From contig VYZI01000319.1 in NCBI GenBank assembly GCA_013397695.1, positions 415,495-479,494 of the forward strand: 64,000 bases of DNA. The letters run 5' to 3'. Shown one piece after another: positions 47,601-58,630 of the stretch; the first letter of the stretch is position 1; each line of letters starts with the position of its first letter. The position numbers were made by a program, and so were the translations under genes. The notes under the pieces were generated by a model that made no database searches, was not told the origin of the DNA, and saw only the letters and a list, made by a program, of their open reading frames with translations. This stretch comes from Centropus unirufus. Taxonomy: Eukaryota > Chordata > Aves > Cuculiformes > Centropidae.

Positions 47601-50600
47601 TGATGATGGGATACTCTTCAGCTTTCTTCTTGCCTCCCTAGATTCTCACCATCCGGCACCTGCAGACTGCAAGTCATCAGCCATATGCGTTGCACTGTTA
47701 CAAGGATGATCCAGCTGATGGGTCTGACACCACAATGATGGGATAAGTGTGGGAGTATCCATTGCATGAAAATGTCACGCTGAAGCCTTAGATTTTGAAG
47801 GTTAAATTTTAGAGGGTGTGCAGCCCTCATTCATGAATCTTTGCTCCTTCCCTGGAGGACAGAGTGGACTAAAGTTACTTTCGAAGTCTTATTTTGTTTC
47901 CAAACGAATCCTAATAATTTAAGCACACTTTTTATTTGCAATATTACTTAAAGAATAAGATGAGAGGAGCTGTCTTTATGCTCCCTGTATATCTGAGCAT
48001 TTTTCCTACCCTAAGCAGGAGTGCTAGAATTTATCTTCTCTTTATTTCACAGAGTATTCTGTGGCCAGAGGATCTATGTATTATTGTTATTTTTGGTCCA
48101 TCTTTCAGAGCCTAAATATTGCCAACAGCTTTTTTTTGTAAGGAGACAGTAAAAACTTTGCATTGACAACACATCTATGTCTCTTGACTCAGCACACTTT
48201 TGGAAGGCCCTCTCCTCTGGTATTCACACTATGTCATCCTCCACCACAAGAATATTTAAAATAAGATATTCCCGGTCCTGCCAGCTTTATTGAAACAAAG
48301 GCTGTAAAATGAGAATGAGATCAGTAAATGCATAGCGTGTATTGGCATAGACAAGGCAGCGAAAGGGGAGTGGTTAGGGTAATTTGGGATATCCTAGGAC
48401 ACTTTGGGGAGAAATGAGGATCTCCACCTGCCCTGCAGCTGGCCTTCCTTCAGTGATCTCTCTTCCTCCTCCATCCATTTCAATAATACAGTTGGATGCT
48501 CATGTCATCAGCCCCAAATAAAACACTGAAAAACCCCACCCAGACAGCAAGGTTTCCTATTCCTGCTGCTGTCACAGAGAAATGGGGCGAGGAGGCAAAA
48601 GCAGAAGCTGCCGCTCCATGAGGTGGTGGTTTGAGCTGCTTCTGCATGCCCTCTAGCAAATGATGCAGCAGGGACCTGCCTTTTTTTTTTTTTACCCACA
48701 GATGGCCCTGAACCTGACAAGGACAAATGTGCCATTCTCGAATCTTTAGAATGGATAAAATCTGCATTTATTGAAGAAATGAATCAGTTAATGGGAATAA
48801 AATCTGTGTGAGTATACCTGCTTTGGAAAAAATGGCTAACCAGACAGTGTTTTACAAGACACCTAAATGAACAACAGAGGAACCTGAAATTCTTATTTGG
48901 AAGTATCTATATGGTATAATTTAAATGTCATTTAAATATCACTAACACTTTGAATCTTGGATGATATTTTAAAGGCAGTCAGGTGCTTAATTCCCTTTAA
49001 TATCACAGACTAGGAGGCACATAAATGGCTTTGCAATTTATTCATAAGATCTCAAATTCATATTAGCTAGGAAAACAGAGCTGCAGCTTGTGGTTTTGTT
49101 GTTGAGAACTTTTATTTGCAGGCTGCCTGTCTTTACCAAAAGTTTGTCTACCAGTTGTTAGGTTTTTTAATGTTAAAGCATTTTGAGTAGTTTTGTTTGT
49201 CCTCAGTGTAACTGATCTTACAAACAGATTAGGCTTGCAGAATTTGTTTATATTTATAAATCTTTTCTCTCATAGCTGGAATGTTTTTTTAAGGGGACAG
49301 AGAAATTTCTGCTTGAAAACTCCCTTCTTTATACAAAACATACTTCTGTTTTGTTAGAAGGAGGTCGTATGCCCTGGCTAGGCTGGCATGAATGTGTGTA
49401 TGGTTGCACACGCAGTACATGCTGTACTATTTTTGGTAATTTTTTTAATCTCTCACAATATCTGCCCCTTTGATATCCACAAACTTTAATAAGCTGAAAT
49501 AGAAGTCTTGTGAAAGCTGGAACTTTCAACCAAAAAATGCAGTGCTTAAAATGACACGGAATGATCTCATCCATCCTTCTTTTTTAGTCCCTTTTTATGG
49601 CTAGTAGACAGCTTTACTTTTATAACACTTGAGTCCTTGTCAGCCTTGAAATTACTGCTTATTGGCTTTAAGTCACTTGTATTTACTTTAAGCAGTTGCC
49701 TCTTGTGTATGTCCATGCAGAAAAACTTTCCAAACAAAATGTCAAGTATTTTTTATGTTGATCAAGAGATCTAATTTCAATGTCAAGCTATTCTCCAACT
49801 GTGCACAACTGAAGGAAAAGTTTTTCAATGTACTATGTACAGTTTTAGACTCTTACACGTCTGACATCAGAATAATGCACACAGTGCCTGATGCAACAGA
49901 GGGTGGCTTTTGTGACTGTTGATCGTGGACATTTCAAAGGCGTTCCAGCATCTTGTCAAAAAATCTACTTTTGATTGTGATGGGAGAGAACTGCTTCTTT
50001 CTGTGGCAGCAGACTGCCAAATTATGCATCCCATGCTGGCTCTTTCCTTACTGCACTGCACAATAGCTGTGGTAAAGATTTTAGTCCTCACCTCTAAAGC
50101 CAACTTGGCATGAAAGATTGATAAGCAGACAACTCAAAAGCAAATGTAGTATTTCATAAAAGAACATATGCAGGAAGAGTTGCAGAGTGTTTTCTCCTTT
50201 CGCGCAGTAAATTAAATAACTAGCCAAATGCATTGTTAGGTATCTATTAAAGGGCTTTTGTTTTCCCATAAATAACCCCTGCAAGTTTTGAAGATGAAAT
50301 CAGCCATCACAAGCAGGATTTTGGAAATGTCACCAGAACTGAATGCAGCCAGCATGCTCAAGAAATCGTTTGTCAATGGGCAAGAGCAAAAATACAAAGG
50401 AAGAATTCAATAGAATAAATAAAACTTCAGGTTCCATACATACCATCAATTCAAAACATCATTAGTCCAGCAAGAATTACATACTTATAGTGCCCTGCAT
50501 ATTAAAAAAGATAATTACTGAAGTTGGAAGAATACTATATTTATCAAAATGAGCAGAGCATAGATGAAGCCAGAGAAGTAGGCAGAAACAGGAAATTGCT

Positions 50601-50653
50601 GGCTTGCCTCTGTAGATACCTTCCAGAGCTGTGGATCCAAAGGTGGAATATGT
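41635..50653. other. Non-coding DNA with one exon candidate
   Basis: A splice-flanked hydrophobic frame lies at 41976-42078 (see findings). A pyrimidine-rich stretch occupies about 42355-42600. A block near 47150-47330 resembles conserved non-coding DNA. A 65-codon frame at 49919-50113 was considered and rejected. No other repeat family was recognised. Confidence 0.35.
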
Positions 50654-50757
50654 CTCAGATTCAGTGAAGTACTTAAGCATGTGTTTCATTCCCAGTAAGT
50701 TCAAAGAGACTTAATCTTGTTCTTAAAGTAAGTGTCTGTTTCAATGTTTAGCTGAAT
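50654..50757. repeat. Ancient palindromic repeat (MITE-like), both arms present
   Basis: The left arm has ATTCAGTGAAGTACTTAAGC then ATGTG. The right arm, inverted, gives ATTCAGCTAAACATTGAAAC and an ACTTACTTTAAGAAC stretch, so the element folds imperfectly on a centre near 50708. The arms match the widespread sauropsid motif TTCAGCAAAGCACTTAAGCA. No coding capacity. The family name was not determined. Confidence 0.6.
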
Positions 50758-51319
50758 GAGAGCTCACTATCTTGATCCTATTTTTATTAGAAACATCCAC
50801 TCCATGGACTTCCATGACTGCAGAATGAGAGTCATATCTAGGACTTGCCGAACTGTAGAACTGGGCCTTAGGCATTCACCTATTTTGCCCTAAGGATCTT
50901 CTTAAGTAGAGGATCACCTGTCCATCAGAAATATATACGGAATATTTATCCAGCCTTGGGATAGTCAATGGATCAAGGTATATCCTTACTAAAAATCTTC
51001 TCAGATGTGGAGGATGGTAAAGCCTGACTCGGCAGAGCTGTTGAGCTTAAGTCCACAAGCTGGATAATAAAATGTGGTTGGTGTGGGTCTTGGAATGCTC
51101 TGAATAGGTAACATTGTTCCCAGTAATCCCCAGTCTGTTTTACCACATCCAAGATACAGGTACCAGGCTATGATCAGGTGGCCCAAGATCCTTAGGCTCG
51201 TGAGGTCACGGAGTAAGACAGGTTGTCATGTTTGGCAAAGACTCAGACGAAAGGCCAAGGGGTGAGTGAGGTGGAAGCAGCTGTGAAAGTGTCACACACA
51301 GCACACAAGACTTGACAGG
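50758..51319. other. Spacer between two palindromic repeats
   Basis: Nothing recognised with confidence. The stretch is somewhat less AT-rich than its surroundings and could contain further decayed repeat. Confidence 0.3.
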
Positions 51320-51438
51320 TCTATGAGTAGCCCCATTAAAGTCAACGAGAATGAAACACACGCTTTGCTCTGCAAAGATGGGATTACTCATGCGCCTAAA
51401 ATTAAACATGTGGTTAAGTGCTTTGCTGAATCAGGGCC
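51320..51438. repeat. Ancient palindromic repeat (MITE-like), second copy
   Basis: ATGAGTAGCCCCATTAAAGTC is followed by ATGGGATTACTCATGCGCC and then TGTGGTTAAGTGCTTTGC and TGAATCAGGGCC. GAGTAGCCCCAT and ATGGGATTACTC are inverse in 10 of 12 positions. This is the same motif set as the copy at 50.65 kb (GTGCTTTGCTGAATC) and one of the clearest sauropsid ancient-repeat signatures in the window. Confidence 0.7.
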
Positions 51439-53758
51439 AGAGAGATGGAAAATGAGTACTGCCAGTACTGATTCTTCCCCATCCTCTTTTCCACACAGCT
51501 GCCTGCTGACGCCTGCTGATTTTTTTGTAAATAAGTACTGTTGGTATAATACTTTATTAATTGCCAAAAGAAACTGGGCCATATCCAAAGTCCTAGCCTC
51601 ACTGAGGTTAACTGCCATTAATGCCAACTTAAGATTTGACTCTGGGATCATAAAAATAATATTCTGTAACATAAGTGCAAAGCCATTCCTCACACAATAG
51701 ATGGAAATGATGTTTCCTGAGGCAGAACCAAATTAATGGGAAAGTATAACTCGGGGACGAGTCCAAAAAAAAGCTAAATTTTCTGTTTTGGGAAATATTC
51801 AGTAGAGAGCCTTTTCCGCACTTTTCTATTGTGTGCCCATGATCAGTAAACCTGGCTAGCCTTTTAGCAGGAATTGGCTTTCATTTTACCATAAATACTC
51901 TTATGTTATCTAAGACAATAACATACATTTGCACAATAGATTTATTATTAACATGTTTGCTCATTTAACAGGTCCGGTAATAATTATTAATTGGATCCAT
52001 CATACAAACGATTTGTCGTCACATCAAATGCTTCTTTGATTTTAAAAACAAAACTGTAAAACCAATTTTAAAATAAAAAATGCAACCTAGAGTATGGAAT
52101 TTCTATGTGAATCATGGAAAATGTCATATGTGTGTGTTCAACATAAAAGACAGTTCATATAACAAGATCTGGAATTTTTGTTACATAAATCTGGTAAATC
52201 ATCATATTCTTACACTTCCTCATCATTTTCAGAATGATATTTCAAGAATTCCATTCAATATTTTTGAGAATAGGTTATATTTCCTCTGTCCATTAAAATA
52301 TTCCATGGGAAATATATTGAGATAAGCATATCATATAACGATACAAGTGGTACTACTGGTATTATAGCTTAATAAACTGTGTGTTTTATTTTTGTGTAAA
52401 TTATAAATGGATGTCTTAATGTGCATGTTATCACCTTTGCAAATGTGGGCAATCTTTCTAATTGCAATAGGCAGTGCAAAACAGACAAGATCTAAACTTT
52501 TAGAAATTGTTGTCTTCCACTTTCACCATTCAACTAAGTTTAAGATATTTTAATACTGCATAGCATGTCGTTTGTTCCATTAAGTTAAATCAATATTAGA
52601 GTTAAGACTAAGAAATTCTAAGAATTTTTCACTAGTCATTTATCTGTTCCTCCACTCATCAGTCTATAAACCATTCTATTACTAATAACTGCCTTTGAAC
52701 CAATGCAGTAAATGGACTTAGAATTACAAAAAGCTTGAAAATACTGTATGAAAAGTGATATGTAATTACAAACTATGATATAAAAAGTATAATATATAGT
52801 AATATATAAATTATTGCTGTTGTTAATAATAGAAACAGCAATAATAAGAATAATAATAATAAAATGCACAACAATCCTTGGAAAACATAGCGTCTTTCAT
52901 TATTGTCAGTAGATCTGGGTATACAAGAGGACCTATTAAAACTGCTTGATTTTTAATAGAGAAAGTTGCTGGGCCGGATGCTTATCAGTAAGTTTTTTTT
53001 CTAGATACAGACCAACCCCAGGAAATGCAGAACTGGACATGTAATTCTGTCATGCTCCAGAGGTTTATAAAGATTCTACAGCCATATTCCACTTTTCAGT
53101 TCTTCCTTTCTTGGTTTTTGCCTTGGTAGTCATCCTGGAAAGAGCAAATATTAAATGCACACATATAAGCTCTGTGGTGTCTTAGGTGGAAGGGAGATTT
53201 GCACATGCCATATATATCAGATAAGAATGGTCCTTCCCAAAACCAAGGAGAGCCCAGCTCCCACGATGTCCACATGTCACAAGAGCTGCTTTTGATCAGC
53301 TTTTGTGCCCATACTTACATTACACTGTGCTGTCCAGCTGAAATTTGAATGTGGAGAGAAGCAGATCTGTGTTAGAATTTTGGGCTCTAACCATTAGCTG
53401 AACAACTTGGTGGCTAAAACTCAAAATAGTTGCTGTGTATCAGATATCCCTGCGGAAGAGCAGACCTGGGAGCTGGCATTTGCCTTTTTTTTTGGCTGAC
53501 AAAAAATCATTTAAAGCTGAGCTCAAGTAAAATGCATTTACAAAAATGCACATATTTTTTTGCTGTGTTGCATGGGGGAATGAAGAGTGTTCAGGACATT
53601 CACTCCAGTAGAGATGGCAGAGGCTTTTGTGTGCGCGTGTGTGACTAAATCAGTATTAAAGTGACTATAACTTTTATATGACTAGCTCACTGTGGAATAT
53701 AGTGATATTTGGATGGATCAGCTAAAAGGCCTGGAATGAGATAAAAAGAACAATGCTA
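51439..53758. other. Non-coding DNA, very AT-rich in part
   Basis: A particularly TA-rich segment with ATA and AAT runs lies at about 52770-52865. No exon or repeat family recognised. Confidence 0.4.
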
Positions 53759-53804
53759 CACTGTGCTGAGCAGCAAGGGATGCTGCTCAGTGAGAGGCAC
53801 AGTG
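53759..53804. other. Strong two-part hairpin
   Basis: An outer stem CACTGTGC (53759-53766) pairs with GCACAGTG (53797-53804). An inner stem TGAGCAGCA (53767-53775) pairs with TGCTGCTCA (53781-53789). The loop is AGGGA, with a seven-base bulge GTGAGAG on the 3' side. All 17 pairs are Watson-Crick. It is short for a microRNA precursor, and no function is assigned. Confidence 0.6.
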
Positions 53805-56443
53805 AAAGCTCTGACCTATGGAAGTTTACATCTGGCACTGGAGCACAGATTTTTTTTTCTGCCTACATCATCATCTTCTCCTCCACTTCCACTAAGCATT
53901 TTACAGTGCTGGGGTGATGGTCTGAGAGCAGTTCTTACAGTCCTCTGCAAGGGTGCTCCAAACTGTGTAGGACAGGACTGATGTGCAGTGGGAGGTGAGA
54001 TGTCAAGGTAGGTGAAAATCTACTGTACAGGCGCCAGGAGTGAGAAGTTTGTGTGCTTCACATATCCCAGCAGCGAAGACTGGAAGCTGGAGTACTTCTG
54101 TCTATCAATGTTTTAGAGTGATTTCAATTTCAAGAAGAGGTCCCTCTATCTAACACAGCTGAAGAAGCCATTTAGCCTGAAAGCCAGACAGAACGCAATT
54201 AAGAATGACTGAATCTCAGTGAACTGTGTGAGGCTATGCATATTCTCGGAACATGCTGGAAGGTAACTACAAGTCATATGACTCTGCTTGGGAAAACTGC
54301 CCATGGAACTCAGACTAATTTTGGCCTGAAAATGAAGTTCTGATAGTTTGGACTGCTATCTCCCAGAGATGGGTTAGTCTGTGCCTGTGGCACCCTCACC
54401 CTACCCCGTAGGAGGTGCTGAGCTGCAGGGTCACAAAGCTGGATTAAAATAATAGAATTAAAGATATCTTTGTGGCTGGTCATTTTAGGTCCCTGAAGAA
54501 GGCAGGGCAATATAAGAGCAAGAGGCATGAGGTGAAAACCATGAGCAAAGCTTAAGGGAATGATTTGTTACAGTTGAGGATCATATGAGCAGACTTGAAA
54601 GAGTGCCAACCAAATCTGGGTGTGGTAAAAGTGCATGGAAGGACTTAAAACAGGCAACAAAACAATATCAAGAGTTCATGTGGTCTAGACCAATGGCCAA
54701 ATATAGGAAACCACAAAGTTTACTGGCTCAAGCTGAAGCTGGCAGAGGGGAAGAAGTGTCTGAGAGTGGAAATGCTCTGTGACGGCCAGGCAATGTCCAG
54801 GAGGGACCCAGACACTTCCTCATATAGCATCAGGAATTGTGTGGGCAACCCTGGCTCTGTGTGCTTAAGGGTGAATCAGGAAAAATATCTGCAGTGAAAG
54901 CAGCATCCCTATGAGATTATGTGTGAGGGGAGAAGCACAGTGGCGAAAAGGAAGGTCAGAGTAAGACACAAATATCCATTCTGTAGCTCCCATTACACAG
55001 AACAGTCTGTAAGATCAGTTGGGAACTGAAAACAGCTTGTCCTGCAAATGACCTTATAACGGAGAGCAGCTGTCAAAGGGCTTTCTGTGTGTTAAGGAAA
55101 ATGGGAGTTCGTGGGATTATGACAGAAATTGATCGGAGTCTGTAGGTGCTCACCCCTGGACCACCCTCACCCAGTGTTGAACAGGTAAATCTGAAGGTCA
55201 CCCTGGCCATGTGCCAGGATGGTCCAACTGCACATGGCTCTGAGTGAGCCTGATGGCCCCACACCTGAGGAAAGAGCAACACTTCCCTACGATTTCTACC
55301 AACAGGAACAGCTAAATAGCTGCCCAGGGCTGAATGGAAGGCATCCTTGAGTGGACCAGCATAAGATAAACCTATAGATTGTATGAGGGGTGCACACTTT
55401 ATTGGTAAAACCTGCCATATAGCAAAATTAAGGAATACATAAAGTGTGTTAGTTTGTTGTACAAGTCTTCACTAATTCCACTGTTCCGGGTATATGCAGC
55501 TATCTAACAATATGACTTCTAGTTATCTTCTCTGAGAGCTGGAAGGCTGCAGTGTGGGTTCTGTTAGATCATCCCTACAGAAAAGTATTCCCTTTTTTGA
55601 TTGCCAATAGCAACTTAGTGTTTTCTGAAACCATGTTCAGCAGAAGCATTTGATATTTTGCCAAACCTAAAAGGAACGGGTGTTATACCCAAACTGCTGG
55701 GATGAATTCACCTCTCTTTGTGTTTCACACATACCTCTCTAGGGTATCCGGAGTGCCATGGAGGCAAAAGCAAAATCTGTATGCGAGTCAGAGAGGAGAC
55801 TGACACTGAAAAGTGGTGGGAGCTATAATAGCTGCGTTTGGCTGAAAACCAGGGTAGAAATAGAGACAGGCACTAGTACCAAGCCCTGTGCCAACCAGTA
55901 GTGATAAGGAAGGAGTGACCACCAAGGGGCAGCATTTTCCCAATAGTTCTGTCATCTTTCTCAGAACTGCTGCCCTACCATTCCTAAATCACCATTGAGA
56001 TACCTGAAAGTAATGTGATAGTTGTGAAAATGGCCCGGAGAGCCTGTAGATGTTAGACAAAATGCAAGTGCTCAGTACCGGCCACTTCTTTAGGGGAAGA
56101 ATAGAGTGGAGAGGTCAGAGTCTGGAGAAGGTATGTAAAGGGCCTCAACTAACACGGTGAAGTCTGAGCAATGGAGAGTACCACTGATCAATATTTCATA
56201 CTTAAATGTGATGAAGTGTAAAAGTGTGATTAATGGGGCAATTAAATTCCTTTGCTTCCAGCAGAGTCCTGAACCTGCATTTTGGCTTTTTTTTTCAGTA
56301 CCACAATGTTTAGCTAGTTTAAGGTACTCCTTAATTTCATTTTGAGCTATCATCCCAATTTACAGAGCTACAGTGAAAAATTATCTCAAATTGTCAACAA
56401 AAACTATTAGATTTCGATCCTTGAATGACCCATATTGGGCATT
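53805..56443. other. Non-coding DNA, nothing recognised
   Basis: Somewhat less AT-rich than the rest of the window. Open frames are short and overlapping, with no splice-flanked candidate or repeat family recognised. Confidence 0.4.
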
Positions 56444-56492
56444 AAGGCCCTCATGCAGCAATGCATTGTGCTGAATTTTAATTATTTGTAAG
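56444..56492. repeat. Half of an ancient palindromic repeat
   Basis: AAGGCCCTCATGCAGCAATG followed by CATTGTGCTGAATTTTAATT resembles the inverse orientation of the arm seen at 51.4 kb (GGCCCTGATTCAGCAAAGCACTT form). Only one arm is visible and it is diverged. Confidence 0.35.
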
Positions 56493-57988
56493 GGCCGTTG
56501 TTATTCAGAAATGTGTTAAGGTGTGTGCTTATATGTTTTCCTGAACTGCAGCCTGAGAGCAATAAGAAGGCATCTGGCACTTACCTAAGAGCAATCAAAG
56601 GGGAGTCATAGCAGTGAAGTTGAAGCTGTGACCATGGAGAGTTATTACATACAGACCTCTCCCAGTCCTGTACTTTCGTAATCAAGGAAGTGAAAGATCT
56701 CCTTACCCCACTCTTCAGACCCCTGAAATGTCCTTTTTGCAGGTTGAAACTGCGCTATTTGACTAGGTTCCTTTCATTTCTTGTCATTCCACAATGATGA
56801 ATATGGGAACATTTTTTTTCATTGCACTTTCCAATGGACAAGTAATTCCCAGCATGTGATGGTGACTGTTGAACAAACTCCTGCTGTTAAACCAATTGAA
56901 AGGCTCCCACTGATTCCAAGGAAAGCTGGATCAGACCTTGAGTGAGTCACTGCATGGGCAGCTCTGGTCTCAGCACTTCTTGTCTCGCCTCTGTACTGCA
57001 GCAGCAGATCCAAGGTCTCCCAGCCAGTGACTGACAAATGCTTAGATCAGTGAAACACCTCTTGACCCCAAAGTCTGCTGACAGCAGGTTGTTGCCTTTT
57101 TCTAGCTGTTTCATTCTTTATAGTTGTTTCAGTCATCAGTCTGAGCTACCCTAGTTACCCCCAGGTTGGCAAAACTGTCTCTAATATCACCTGGCACAGC
57201 CCCTGGGGTAGACCTTGCTCTGGCAAGCACTATTCTGCACATGATGCATCATTGCTCTGCTTGCCTTAGCAAATAATTTAACTCCCTGTCAACTCAGAGT
57301 AATAAAAATGAGATAATTCCCCAGCTGATTATTGGCTGTTTTACCTCAGTACCCAGGACTGTTTAATTCTTACTATGACTGATTAAAAAATATAATGGAA
57401 AATTGATTTTTTTCTGCTTTATAGGGGCAAAATCAATGCAGATTAAGAACAGGATAAACAGTGAAAGGGAAGAAATATGACTGCAAATTCCATTGGACCC
57501 AAAACAAAGAGCATATATTCTAAACTGCAGGAAAACATGCTTTCTAAAGCATCCTAAGTCTCCACCCTGGTTAAATAATCTCAAACAAACTTGAAAGCAG
57601 ATTGAAAATAGATGTGGTGTCTCTAAGTGAAGAGAAACAGTTATCCTCTGCACCTGCTAACAGAGTCCCTTTTTGTTATGAAATGTCTCTAACTTAAAAT
57701 ACTGCCTGAAAGTAAACTCTTTCATCAATTCATCATGAATTCTTTAAAGGCATTTTGGAAGTCCTCTAAACCATTGGCATTATTGTGGCTTTATTGAGGA
57801 TTTGAGGAGAGAGAATGCTTCAATCAGAGAGAAAGAAAGACAGACAGAGGAAATTATTACCTTTCAATCCCTATGATTTAGAAAGAATAACATGATTCTT
57901 TCTTTATCTGTTGTATTGTATACTTACAGAATAAGATTTGACAATGCGGCATTGAACTGTAACCCTCTACTGAAGAGATACCATCCAG
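56493..57988. other. Non-coding DNA, nothing recognised
   Basis: AT-rich sequence with a short AGAAAGAAAGACAGACAG patch near 57829-57846. No exon or repeat family recognised. Confidence 0.4.
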
Positions 57989-58017
57989 CCATTTTGACAA
58001 TGGGACTAAGAAAACAT
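57989..58017 (+). repeat. 29-bp direct repeat, copy 1
   Basis: Begins CCATTTTGACAATGGGACTA and ends AGAAAACAT. A second copy, differing by one base over the shared stretch, lies 613 bases downstream. Flanks are unrelated. Confidence 0.85.
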
Positions 58018-58475
58018 TTCAAACCAGGGACTTCTGGTCCTGGCACTTTTGCGCCCTTCCTAGAATGCCATCTTCCTACTGCTTTTGGATTACTGACTAT
58101 ATGCTCCCCTCTGTACCTTTCCAGCAGGAGTGATAAATGCAAAGGGTAGGCAGCCATGCCCTCACCTCTGTATAGTGAATTCTCTTAATTTAAGAGTTAG
58201 TTTCATTTACATAAATGTTGACAGCAATAGTAGTTTTTTTAAATATTTTTTTTTCTGTGCTATTTTTAAGTTCCTCAAAGTCTTTCAGACAAATCTAGCT
58301 AAGTTTTCCTCCTCCTCCTAAGTTTTCCTTCCTTCCTCAAGTTTTACAGCCACATATATATTCATTCCTTGTGGTGTAAAAGGTTATTGCTGTGGTGCAA
58401 CACTCTGAGCATTTCAGAACTTCTAAAATTACAATAGCCAGTAGCTTTTGGTAATGGTGAGTACATATCTGTTTT

Positions 58476-58506
58476 AGGCTGAACAGCTGAGCTTGCTGTT
58501 CAGCTT
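58476..58506. other. Perfect 10-bp hairpin
   Basis: GCTGAACAGC (58478-58487) and its exact inverse GCTGTTCAGC (58495-58504) surround the loop TGAGCTT. The stem can extend by a G-T wobble and an A-T pair. A CAGCTG E-box spans the stem-loop junction. No function is assigned. Confidence 0.6.
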
Positions 58507-58601
58507 TGTTGGACTTCTCAAGCACTTCTCCACTTCATCTCATAAAGAAAGCGGGCCGGAGAAAATGCTAGGCATTAGTTGTGTTATAGGTCTTCCTGGC
58601 T

Positions 58602-58630
58602 CCATTTTGACAATGGGACTGAGAAAACAT
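58602..58630 (+). repeat. 29-bp direct repeat, copy 2
   Basis: Begins CCATTTTGACAATGGGACTG and ends AGAAAACAT. It differs from copy 1 only at the final base of the first 20 (G for A). Confidence 0.85.

Noticed and set aside
49919..50113. 65-codon frame reading DISKAFQHLVKKSTFDCDG...
   Set aside because: No acceptor with a good pyrimidine tract, no ATG at its start and a stop just upstream. A chance frame is most likely.
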